Origin: an uncultured Ruminococcus sp. | GTDB lineage: Bacteria > Bacillota > Clostridia > Oscillospirales > Acutalibacteraceae | Reading direction: 5' to 3' | Assembly (NCBI GenBank): GCA_902767285.1 | Contig: CACXHC010000214.1 | Span: 1 to 5,056, forward strand | DNA: 5,056 nt | Shown here: positions 1 through 5,056 of the stretch, piece after piece | How positions within the stretch are numbered: position 1 is the stretch's first letter | How the letters are laid out: every line of letters starts with the position of its first letter | The notes under the pieces: model-generated | Databases searched by the model: none | Told to the model about the DNA's origin: nothing | The model's input: only the letters and a program-made list of their open reading frames with translations | Made by a program: the position numbers and the translations under genes

Positions 1-77
1 GCATGAAATCAACAATCAAAAAAATGTCCGAATGTTTAATGGCAATCGAAAAAAAATAGTTTGTTCTTTTTGAAAAA

Positions 78-144
78 AACAAACAAAGAACAAACAAACG
101 ATAAACAAAACAACAAACGAACAACAAACAAAGAACAAACAAAC
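78..144. repeat. 22-nt direct repeat pair in an A/C-rich tract
   Basis: Positions 78-99 and 123-144 are identical over 22 nt with a 45-nt offset. Both share the core CAAACAAAGAACAAACAAAC (80-99 and 125-144). The DNA between and after them is made of similar AAAC/AAC units, so this is an imperfect repeat field and not two isolated copies. No function is assigned. Repeat slippage or a strand-asymmetric leader are possible readings. Confidence 0.8.
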
Positions 145-167
145 AACAAACACCCTTTTCATTATAT

Positions 168-216
168 AAGAAGAATAAGAAGAAGAAGAAGAAAGAGAGA
201 GAGAGAAAGAAAAAAA
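168..216. repeat. Homopurine microsatellite tract, (AAG)n then (AG)n, with mirror symmetry
   Basis: From 168 the sequence reads AAG AAG AAT, then five perfect AAG units (177-191), an AAA, six AG dinucleotides (194-205) and an A-rich end with seven As (210-216). Apart from the T at 176 it is pure purine. Positions 189-211 form a perfect mirror repeat centred on A200, the symmetry typical of DNA able to fold into an intramolecular triplex (H-DNA). Such simple repeats are also prone to slippage. The tract lies about 125-170 nt upstream of the first gene's start, so any effect on that gene would be through transcription, not reading frame. Confidence 0.8.
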
Positions 217-231
217 TTTTTTTTCTCTCTC
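199..231. repeat. Imperfect inverted repeat at the purine/pyrimidine switch
   Basis: GAGAGAG (199-205) is perfectly complementary to CTCTCTC (225-231). The intervening DNA is A-rich (206-216) and then T-rich (217-224), so the stem can continue through A-T pairs with a small bulge of the extra left-side bases. The A7 run meets the T8 run at 216/217. No T-run follows on the + strand, so it does not look like a standard terminator. It may simply be a by-product of the extreme composition. Confidence 0.55.
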
Positions 232-244
232 GCTTCGCGGAGCC

Positions 245-285
245 AAAGTATATTTTTACATTTAAAAATATACTTTACTTTTTTT
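245..285 (+). terminator. Perfect 13-bp inverted repeat plus T-run (terminator-like or operator)
   Basis: AAAGTATATTTTT (245-257) and AAAAATATACTTT (264-276) are exact reverse complements separated by a 6-nt loop, ACATTT. After two bases a run of seven Ts follows (279-285). Stem-loop plus T-run is the layout of an intrinsic terminator reading rightwards, which could end transcription entering from the left. Against this, the stem has only two G-C pairs and the T-run starts 2 nt after the stem. A dyad operator for a DNA-binding protein next to the downstream promoter is an equally reasonable reading. Confidence 0.45.
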
Positions 286-312
286 GAATTATAGTATATT
301 ATAGTATATGTA
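284..312 (+). promoter_or_regulatory. Putative promoter for the five-gene cluster
   Basis: TTGAAT (284-289) resembles a -35 element. Several -10-like hexamers follow: TATAGT at 300-305 (best hexamer match, but only 10 bp from that -35), TATATG at 305-310 (15-bp spacer) and TATGTA at 307-312 (17-bp spacer). No pair is ideal in both sequence and spacing, so the exact promoter is uncertain. The AT-rich setting between an inverted repeat and a strong ribosome binding site is where a promoter is expected. Confidence 0.35.
288..307. repeat. Tandem 10-bp repeat ATTATAGTAT x2
   Basis: ATTATAGTAT at 288-297 is repeated exactly at 298-307. The 10-bp period is about one helical turn, so both copies would present the same face of the DNA. 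It overlaps the likely promoter and may be a duplicated -10-like element or a regulator site. Chance duplication in AT-rich DNA is not excluded. Confidence 0.6.
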
Positions 313-325
313 GAGGTGTGATTTC

Positions 326-333
326 GGGGAGGG
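326..333 (+). promoter_or_regulatory. Strong Shine-Dalgarno that fixes the TTG start of the first gene
   Basis: GGGGAGGG contains the core GGAGG at 328-332, leaving an 8-nt spacer to the TTG at 341. An in-frame TAA at 335-337 excludes any earlier start, and the next in-frame ATG (404) lies inside the first hydrophobic segment. TTG is therefore the well-supported initiator. Confidence 0.8.
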
Positions 334-340
334 TTAAGGC

Positions 341-1708
341 TTGTCAAAAAATGTATTTCGCTCGGTTGCCTCGTTGCTTGGATTGGCGGCACTGCTCGTT
401 CTGATGCTGACCAAACTCGACATGATAGTTTTAGGTGTAAACAAAATATTTTCGGTGCTGACTCCCTTTATAGTCGGATTCATAATTGCATATGTGCTGA
501 ATATTCCATACACTTTCTTTATGGAACGTGCCTTCATATTCATGGACAAACCGCCCGAAAATCGTAAAGGCAGATGGGACGAGTTCTTCGTTCGACTCAG
601 AAAACCACTTTCGCTGATTTTATCTTTCGCAATTCTGTTTGCGGCGGTGTTTTTGTTGCTCAGTATCATCATACCGCAGATAACAAGCAGTATTCAGGGA
701 GTTGTTGATAACTTCGGGGTTTACTACACCTCTTTTCAAGAATGGGTCTTCGGAGTGGCGGCAAAACTCGGCTTCAAAACCGAAACAATGTCCGAACTGT
801 TCGCAAGCATAAACGAGATAATCGCAAAATATACCGGCGGTAATGCTATCGATTCTACCGGGGTTATCGATGTCGGTAAAATGATTTCGGGTATAACAAA
901 TTATTTGTTTCCGCATATATTCGATTTCACTAAAAACTTGTATAACGTTTTGTATAATGTGTTGTTGAGCTTGGTTGTATCAATATACTATCTTGCAAAT
1001 AAAGAAATGTTGATGAACCAAATCAAAAAAATCACTTATTCTATTGTTCCTCAAAAATATTTGGGAAGAGTTATGCGTACTGTCGATTTGTGCAACAATA
1101 AAGTAGGTAAATTCCTGTATGGAAAAATTATAGACTCTATGATAATAGGTATGCTGTGCTTTATTGTGCTTAAAATTGTCGGCATAGATTACGCACTCTT
1201 GCTGAGCGTTTTTGTGGGAGTAACAAATATTATCCCGTTCTTCGGCCCGATAATCGGTGCTGTGCCGGGCGTTATCCTCCTCTTGATGATAAGTCCTCTA
1301 CAAGCGTTGATATTTATTGTTATCGTAATCGTAATTCAACAACTTGACGGAAATATCATAGGCCCCAAAATTTTGGGGGATCAGTTGGGCATATCGGGAT
1401 TTTGGATTATGTTCAGTGTGCTTGTCGGTGGCGGATTGTTCGGATTTATGGGACTTCTGCTAAGTGTGCCGATATTTGCGGTTATCTATCTTATAGTAGG
1501 AGAAAAAGTCAACGGTCGATTGGTGTTTCTCGGCTACGCTACCGAAGAGTCTGTCCGTGTAGACCCTCTGCCTAAAGTTGCTTACGAGGACGGGCATATT
1601 ATAGCCGATGACGACGATTTGATTTTTGTAGAAGAGGAACTTCCCGAAGAGCAAATTGCCGATGTTGTTTCCGCAGATAATACCAACGGCGGAGAAAATG
1701 AGGTATAA
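341..1708 (+). CDS. AI-2E family transporter / PerM-like integral membrane protein
   Basis: This 455-residue protein belongs to the AI-2E transporter family (formerly UPF0118; relatives include TqsA, PerM, YdiK and YtvI). Members are cytoplasmic-membrane permeases. Some are linked to autoinducer-2 export and others to ion or proton transport, so the substrate here is unknown. Hydrophobic segments lie near residues 8-25, 35-57, 90-112, 203-222, 266-284, 286-326 and 353-390, with a large soluble stretch between about 113 and 195 as is usual for the family. Signature motifs visible are NIIPFFGPIIGAVPG (from residue 296), QQLDGNIIGPKILG (from 333) and the glycine-rich GGGLFGFMGLLLSVP before the last membrane segment. 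Unusually, about 65 extra residues follow this core, and their end is strongly acidic (DDDD at 423-426, then many E). The start is TTG, with an excellent ribosome binding site and an upstream in-frame stop. It is the first gene of the cluster and ends 8 nt before the regulator. Family assignment is secure; function is not. Confidence 0.92.
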   Translation: MSKNVFRSVASLLGLAALLVLMLTKLDMIVLGVNKIFSVLTPFIVGFIIAYVLNIPYTFFMERAFIFMDKPPENRKGRWDEFFVRLRKPLSLILSFAILFAAVFLLLSIIIPQITSSIQGVVDNFGVYYTSFQEWVFGVAAKLGFKTETMSELFASINEIIAKYTGGNAIDSTGVIDVGKMISGITNYLFPHIFDFTKNLYNVLYNVLLSLVVSIYYLANKEMLMNQIKKITYSIVPQKYLGRVMRTVDLCNNKVGKFLYGKIIDSMIIGMLCFIVLKIVGIDYALLLSVFVGVTNIIPFFGPIIGAVPGVILLLMISPLQALIFIVIVIVIQQLDGNIIGPKILGDQLGISGFWIMFSVLVGGGLFGFMGLLLSVPIFAVIYLIVGEKVNGRLVFLGYATEESVRVDPLPKVAYEDGHIIADDDDLIFVEEELPEEQIADVVSADNTNGGENEV

Positions 1709-1716
1709 TTTATATT

Positions 1717-2598
1717 ATGAGTAATTTGTTGGATAACATAAAGGAATCTTTCGACAGTCTTTCAAAACGTCAAAAATTGATTGCCGATTTTATAACAAAT
1801 CATTACGACAAAGCCGCTTATATGACTGCTTCAAAATTGGGCGAAACCGTGGGTGTGAGCGAATCCACAGTCGTCAGATTTGCCGTGGAGGTGGGCTACG
1901 ATGGATACCCCGAACTCCAAAAAGCTATGCAGGAGCTTATTCGTGATAAGCTGACTTCGGTGCAGAGAATCGGTGTTGCTTCCGATAGACTCGAAACAGG
2001 CGATATTTTGAGCAGTGTTCTTAATCAGGATATTAAACTTATCAAAAAAACTATTGAAGAAAATAACTCCGATTCGTTTGAAAAAGCGGTCGAATATATT
2101 CTCAATGCTCGCAAAATATATATATATGCTGTTAGAAGTTCGTTCGCTTTGGCGAGATTTCTCGGCTACTACCTTGAGCTGATTTTCGGTAATGTCAAAG
2201 TTATCGAAACAACAAGCAAAAACGAAATTTATGAGCAGCTTTTCCGCACGGGTGAACATGATGTCATGATAGGCATAAGCTTTCCTCGATATTCGTCTAC
2301 AACCGTGGAGGCGATGGAGTTCGCCGAACAGCAAGGAGCAAAGACAATCGCAATTACTGACAGCATGACCGCTCCCGTTACGAAAATCGCCGATTGTACG
2401 TTGGTCGCCAAAAGCGATATGGCTTCTGTTGTTGATTCGCTCGTTGCTCCACTGAGCCTCATCAACGCACTTATAGTCGCTACTGTTTCCAAAAAGCGTG
2501 ACGAAGTTACGCACACGTTCCGTCAGCTTGAGGATATTTGGGACAGATACGGAATATACGTTAAAAACGGAGATAATAATACCGATGAGCCAAACTAA
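1717..2598 (+). CDS. MurR/RpiR family transcriptional regulator (HTH + SIS domains)
   Basis: This 293-residue cytoplasmic DNA-binding protein has RpiR-family architecture. The N-terminal helix-turn-helix domain spans about residues 1-77; its core TASKLGETVGVSESTVVRFA (37-56) and the following VGYDGYPELQ are typical. A linker leads to a C-terminal SIS (sugar isomerase) domain, about 128-262, which in this family senses phosphosugars. SIS features are IYIYAVRSSFALARF (134-148) at the first phosphate-binding loop, ISFPRYSSTTVEA around 187-199, and GAKTIAITDS. The first loop reads AVRSS where many members have G-x-G-x-S, so ligand binding may differ. The length is normal. The ATG at 1717 gives the expected N-terminus, though its Shine-Dalgarno (GAGGT, 1700-1704) sits about 12 nt away, longer than ideal. 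The gene overlaps the next one by 14 nt. No sugar kinase, isomerase or PTS gene is in view, so the regulon cannot be inferred from context. Confidence 0.93.
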   Translation: MSNLLDNIKESFDSLSKRQKLIADFITNHYDKAAYMTASKLGETVGVSESTVVRFAVEVGYDGYPELQKAMQELIRDKLTSVQRIGVASDRLETGDILSSVLNQDIKLIKKTIEENNSDSFEKAVEYILNARKIYIYAVRSSFALARFLGYYLELIFGNVKVIETTSKNEIYEQLFRTGEHDVMIGISFPRYSSTTVEAMEFAEQQGAKTIAITDSMTAPVTKIADCTLVAKSDMASVVDSLVAPLSLINALIVATVSKKRDEVTHTFRQLEDIWDRYGIYVKNGDNNTDEPN

Positions 2599-3862
2599 AA
2601 TTTTGATTGTTGGTGCCGGTGCTTCCGGCTGTATGGCTGGTGTGAAATCTGCCGAGCTGGGGTACGATGTCACAATTTTTGATAAAAACGAAAAAATCGG
2701 CAGAAAAATGTTGATCACCGGCAAAGGTCGCTGTAACGTCACAAATAATTGTGATAACAATACTCTTATGTTGTCGGTTGTGTCGAACCCGAAATTTTTA
2801 TATAGTGCGTTTTCGGCGTTCTCCACTAAAGATACAATGGATTTTTTTCAGAATAACGGCGTTCCGCTCAAGACGGAGCGAGGAAATCGAGTTTTTCCGC
2901 AGTCTGACAAATCAACCGACATTATCGATGTTTTTTTCAAAAAATTGAGAGAACATCACGTTACCATAAAAAACGAAGTCGTCACTGGACTTATCATCGA
3001 GAATAACAAAATTTGCGGTGTGACGACCAATAATAAAAAAGAATATTTCGCCGACAAGGTTATTTTGTGTTGTGGTGGAGCGTCATATCCTCAAACAGGG
3101 TCGGACGGTTCGGGGTACGAGCTTGCAAAAAGTGCGGGTCACACAATAGTTGAGCCTGCTCCCTCGCTTGTTCCAATAGTCACAAAACAAAAATGGTGCG
3201 GTGAACTTCAGGGGCTTTCGCTGAGAAATGTTACGGTAACTGTGAAACAAATCGGCGAAAAAAAAGATAAAATAATTTTTAGCGAACAAGGCGAAATGCT
3301 GTTCACTCATTACGGAGTAACAGGGCCGTTGGTGCTTTCGGCGAGTTCTCACATCGATATTAGAAAAAATTTCGGCTACAAGCTGATTATTGATTTGAAA
3401 CCCGCTTTGAGCGAAGAACAACTCGACAAGCGTATTTTAAGGGATTTCGGAAAATTTATCAACAAAGATCTCATAAATTCGCTTGATGAACTTCTTCCAA
3501 AAGCACTTATTCCCGTTGTTATCTCCGAATCGAATATCGATAAGCACAAAAAGTGTAACGAGATAACAAAGCAAGAGCGAACTTCGCTTGTAAACACAAT
3601 AAAAAATCTGACTGTTGATTTTCAGGAATTTCGCCCGATAGCTGAGGCAATTGTTACAAGAGGCGGTGTCAGCGTAAAAGAAATAGATCCCAAAACAATG
3701 CAGTCAAAATTAGTTTCGGGACTTTACTTTGCGGGCGAGATGATAGACGTTGACGCATACACAGGCGGTTTCAATTTGCAGATTGCGTTTTCAACGGGGT
3801 TTTTGGCGGCTGTGAGCGATGATTTTTCTGATAATATAAAATCACTTGAAAGGAATGTTTAA
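2585..3862 (+). CDS. YhiN/HI0933-family NAD(P)/FAD-dependent oxidoreductase
   Basis: This 425-residue flavoprotein belongs to the HI0933/YhiN (BaiN-like) family. The N-terminal FAD Rossmann motif GAGASG is at residues 10-15, and the acidic residue ending the second strand is D33. The family hallmark GRKMLITGKGRCNVTNN is at 39-55. A central CCGGASYPQTGSDGSGY (from 162) and a C-terminal FAD-contacting GLYFAGEMIDVDAYTGGFN (379-397) complete the pattern, so the protein looks intact. Family members have been linked to bile-acid intermediate reduction (BaiN) and aminoacetone oxidation, but most, including YhiN, have no settled physiological role, and neither activity is claimed here. The frame is open from 2498, but ATG 2585 is chosen because the Rossmann strand begins directly after it (MSQTKILIVGAG) and GGAG (2569-2572) lies 12 nt upstream. 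It overlaps the regulator by 14 nt and ends 1 nt before the preferred cmk start, consistent with translational coupling. Confidence 0.94.
   Translation: MSQTKILIVGAGASGCMAGVKSAELGYDVTIFDKNEKIGRKMLITGKGRCNVTNNCDNNTLMLSVVSNPKFLYSAFSAFSTKDTMDFFQNNGVPLKTERGNRVFPQSDKSTDIIDVFFKKLREHHVTIKNEVVTGLIIENNKICGVTTNNKKEYFADKVILCCGGASYPQTGSDGSGYELAKSAGHTIVEPAPSLVPIVTKQKWCGELQGLSLRNVTVTVKQIGEKKDKIIFSEQGEMLFTHYGVTGPLVLSASSHIDIRKNFGYKLIIDLKPALSEEQLDKRILRDFGKFINKDLINSLDELLPKALIPVVISESNIDKHKKCNEITKQERTSLVNTIKNLTVDFQEFRPIAEAIVTRGGVSVKEIDPKTMQSKLVSGLYFAGEMIDVDAYTGGFNLQIAFSTGFLAAVSDDFSDNIKSLERNV
3851..3854 (+). promoter_or_regulatory. Shine-Dalgarno deciding the cmk start
   Basis: AGGA (in GAAAGGA) lies inside the end of the flavoprotein gene. 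It is 9 nt before the GTG at 3864, a normal spacing, but directly abuts the in-frame ATG at 3855, which leaves no spacer. This favours GTG 3864 over ATG 3855 and the more upstream TTG 3846. Confidence 0.6.
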
Positions 3863-3863
3863 T

Positions 3864-4532
3864 GTGATAGCGGTTGCGATAGACGGCCCTACGGGTGCGG
3901 GCAAAAGTTCGGTTTCGAAAGCGGTGGCAAAGAAACTCGGATTCATTCATGTTGACACAGGAGCTTTATACAGAGCTGTGGCATATAAATCAATAAAAAA
4001 TAATTTGAAAATTTTTGATGAATATTCTGTTAATAATTTCCTGAAAGAATTAAAAATCGACTTGACTTTTGAGGATAATACCCAAAAAGTATGGGTCAAT
4101 GGCGAAGATGTAACGGGAGAAATCCGAACAGAAGAAGTTTCGATGATGGCATCTAATGTTTCAAAAATTCCCTCTGTAAGGGCATTTTTGCTCGATTTAC
4201 AGCGAAATATTGCGAAAAAAAATAACGTTATTATGGACGGCAGAGATATAGCAACGGTCATTTTACCCAATGCCGATGTAAAAATATTTTTCACAGCATC
4301 GCCCGAAAAAAGAGCCGAAAGAAGATACAACGAACTACTTGCAAAAAATCAAAAAGTAGAGTATAATACTATATTAGATGATGTAATTAAAAGAGATAAG
4401 CAGGACAGCGAACGTGATATAGCTCCTTTAAAACCTGCTGAGGACTCAATAATTCTTGACACATCAGATTTCACGTTTGATGAATCTGTTCAGGCGGTTG
4501 TTAACTTGATAAAGGAGAAAATTTCAGAATGA
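3864..4532 (+). CDS. cmk: (d)CMP kinase (cytidylate kinase)
   Basis: Cytidylate kinase transfers a phosphate from ATP to CMP or dCMP in the cytosol, supplying CDP for nucleic acid and, through CTP, for phospholipid precursor synthesis. From GTG 3864 the product has 222 residues, normal for the family. The P-loop GPTGAGKS is at 8-15. The CMP-site motif VDTGALYRA is near 30-38, MDGRDIATVILPNADVKIFF starts at 124, and the LID segment RDKQDSERDIAPLKPA starts at 177; all the key arginines and aspartates are present. GTG 3864 gives the usual short start (MIAVAIDGP) and has AGGA 9 nt upstream; ATG 3855 would add three residues and TTG 3846 six. An AUG immediately followed by UGA (3862-3867) overlaps this start. 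The gene follows the flavoprotein by 1 nt and overlaps plsC by 4 nt. Its first half appears more A/T-rich than its neighbours, without other signs of transfer. Confidence 0.96.
   Translation: MIAVAIDGPTGAGKSSVSKAVAKKLGFIHVDTGALYRAVAYKSIKNNLKIFDEYSVNNFLKELKIDLTFEDNTQKVWVNGEDVTGEIRTEEVSMMASNVSKIPSVRAFLLDLQRNIAKKNNVIMDGRDIATVILPNADVKIFFTASPEKRAERRYNELLAKNQKVEYNTILDDVIKRDKQDSERDIAPLKPAEDSIILDTSDFTFDESVQAVVNLIKEKISE
4514..4517 (+). promoter_or_regulatory. Ribosome binding site of plsC inside cmk
   Basis: GGAG within AAAGGAGAAA near the end of cmk lies 11 nt before the ATG at 4529. The plsC start overlaps the cmk stop as ATGA, so ribosomes ending cmk can restart on plsC. Confidence 0.65.
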
Positions 4533-5056
4533 AACCTCAGTTTTATAAAGTTGCGAAATCTGCCTGCCGTGGATTTGTGAAGATGTTTTATCCGTATGAA
4601 GCGGAAAACGAAAATTCCATTCCCGAGAACATGGCGTGTATTGTGTGCAGTAATCATCTAAGCAATATGGATCCTGTTTTTATAAACGTGACGCAAGCAA
4701 GATTACTTCATTTTATGGCGAAGCAGGAGCTTTTTAAAAACAAGCTGTTTGGAGCATTGATAACAAAGTTGGGTGCGTTCCCCGTCACAAGAGGGAGTGA
4801 CGGCGGTAAAGCTATAAACAAAGCTGAGGAACTTTTGAAAGACGGCGAGTGTATCGGCGTATTTATCGAAGGTACACGCTCCAAAACGGGCGAACTCGGC
4901 AGAGGTCACATGGGTGCGCTCGTGATTGCCTATAATGCCAAAGTGCCGATTGTTCCGTGCTGTATCACGGGCAAGAACGTCTTTATAAAAGCATTCAGAA
5001 AAACGAAGATCTCCTACGGCAAGCCTGTCACCTGCGAGGAACTCGGCGTAATCGAA
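4529..5056 (+). CDS. plsC: 1-acyl-sn-glycerol-3-phosphate acyltransferase (PlsC family), 3' end beyond window
   Basis: The first 176 codons of a lysophospholipid acyltransferase are present; the gene is cut by the window edge, not broken. PlsC enzymes move an acyl chain to the 2-position of lysophosphatidate at the inner membrane face, making phosphatidate for phospholipid synthesis. All four family blocks are visible: block I NHLSNMDP with catalytic H43 and D48 (H-x4-D); block II GAFPVTRG (82-89); block III FIEGTRSKTGEL (112-123), whose EGTR binds the glycerol phosphate; and block IV VPIVPCCITG (139-148). Most of a roughly 190-250 residue protein is therefore seen. There is no long N-terminal membrane anchor, only a short amphipathic start, as in many Firmicute homologues. 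It overlaps cmk by 4 nt (ATGA). In many Clostridia cmk and plsC are followed by ispH, so ispH is a reasonable guess for the next gene. The acyl acceptor is inferred from the family, so a related lysophospholipid substrate is possible. Confidence 0.93.
   Translation, partial: MKPQFYKVAKSACRGFVKMFYPYEAENENSIPENMACIVCSNHLSNMDPVFINVTQARLLHFMAKQELFKNKLFGALITKLGAFPVTRGSDGGKAINKAEELLKDGECIGVFIEGTRSKTGELGRGHMGALVIAYNAKVPIVPCCITGKNVFIKAFRKTKISYGKPVTCEELGVIE

Larger units (their letters stand above)
1..340. other. Low-complexity intergenic/leader region, no supported gene
   Basis: No reading frame here looks like a real protein. The frames that stay open on either strand are by-products of biased composition: lysine/arginine/asparagine/threonine-rich on the + strand and phenylalanine/valine/cysteine-rich on the - strand. 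Three blocks follow each other: A/C-only DNA with almost no T (about 74-154, one T at 102), homopurine DNA (177-216, extending to 168 with one T), and pyrimidine-rich DNA (217-231). An AT-rich segment with an inverted repeat and promoter-like motifs then leads into the first gene. The first 60 bases contain short open frames ending at 59 and 73 that could be the tail of a gene lying to the left, but nothing supports this. Confidence 0.75.

Noticed and set aside
1..73. Two short frames open at the left edge (stops at 57-59 and 71-73), possible tail of an upstream gene
   Set aside because: At most 18-23 codons with no recognisable motif, so they cannot be told from chance.
78..147. CRISPR-like repeat array
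   Set aside because: Only two copies, the intervening DNA is itself repetitive rather than unique spacer, and no cas gene is present.
227..242. Small GC-containing hairpin (CTC-T-CGC, TTC loop, GCG-GAG) as a leftward terminator
   Set aside because: The stem is short with a bulge, and no minus-strand gene exists to be terminated.
16..246. Minus-strand open frame with a hydrophobic F/V/C-rich stretch resembling a membrane peptide
   Set aside because: The hydrophobicity is simply the reverse complement of AAC/AAAC repeats (GTT, TTT, TGT codons), and no Shine-Dalgarno precedes its possible internal ATG.
61..294. Plus-strand open frame rich in K/N/T then R/E
   Set aside because: It is read directly from the A/C and purine repeats, shows no domain-like character, and runs through the inverted repeat.
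2116..2127. (AT)6 run inside the regulator gene as a phase-variable repeat
   Set aside because: It encodes the normal IYIY strand of the SIS domain, and six units is short for a contingency locus.
2498..2584. N-terminal extension of the flavoprotein from 2498
   Set aside because: It adds 29 residues before the conserved Rossmann start and deepens the overlap with the regulator to about 100 nt; ATG 2585 fits the family better.
1831..2826. Long minus-strand open frame of 331 codons
   Set aside because: It lies antisense across two confidently identified + strand genes and shows no protein family signature.

Overview
The window looks like a chromosomal segment of a low-to-moderate-GC Gram-positive bacterium, most likely a Clostridia-type Firmicute (Ruminococcus/Oscillospiraceae-like). 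This is inferred from protein flavour, the AT-leaning codon use with many AAA/ATA/TTT codons, Shine-Dalgarno-led TTG and GTG starts, and the cmk-plsC gene order. The genus cannot be fixed from the sequence alone.

Positions 1-340 hold no convincing gene. This stretch has strikingly low complexity. An A/C-only tract (about 74-154) carries a 22-nt direct repeat. It is followed by a homopurine tract with (AAG)n and (AG)n microsatellites and a perfect 23-nt mirror repeat. An abrupt A7/T8 switch into pyrimidines comes next, then a perfect 13-bp inverted repeat followed by a T-run, and a tandem 10-bp AT-rich repeat in a promoter-like setting. It ends in a strong ribosome binding site for the first gene.

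Positions 341-5056 are almost solid coding sequence on the + strand, with five genes packed head to tail. They are: an AI-2E/PerM-family membrane protein (TTG start); a MurR/RpiR-family regulator with HTH and SIS domains; a YhiN/HI0933-family flavoprotein; cytidylate kinase (cmk); and the first 176 codons of a PlsC-type lysophosphatidate acyltransferase that runs off the window. Junctions are 8 nt apart, 14 nt overlapping, 1 nt apart and 4 nt overlapping (ATGA). A single operon with translational coupling is therefore the simplest reading.

Functionally this is a mixed housekeeping operon. cmk feeds CDP/dCDP (and hence CTP for phospholipid precursors), and PlsC makes phosphatidate. The flavoprotein and the permease-like protein have no firmly established roles, and the RpiR regulator has no sugar-catabolic neighbour in view. 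I see no CRISPR array, transposon, tRNA/rRNA or defence system. The upstream low-complexity/inverted-repeat region is the part least explained by ordinary annotation.
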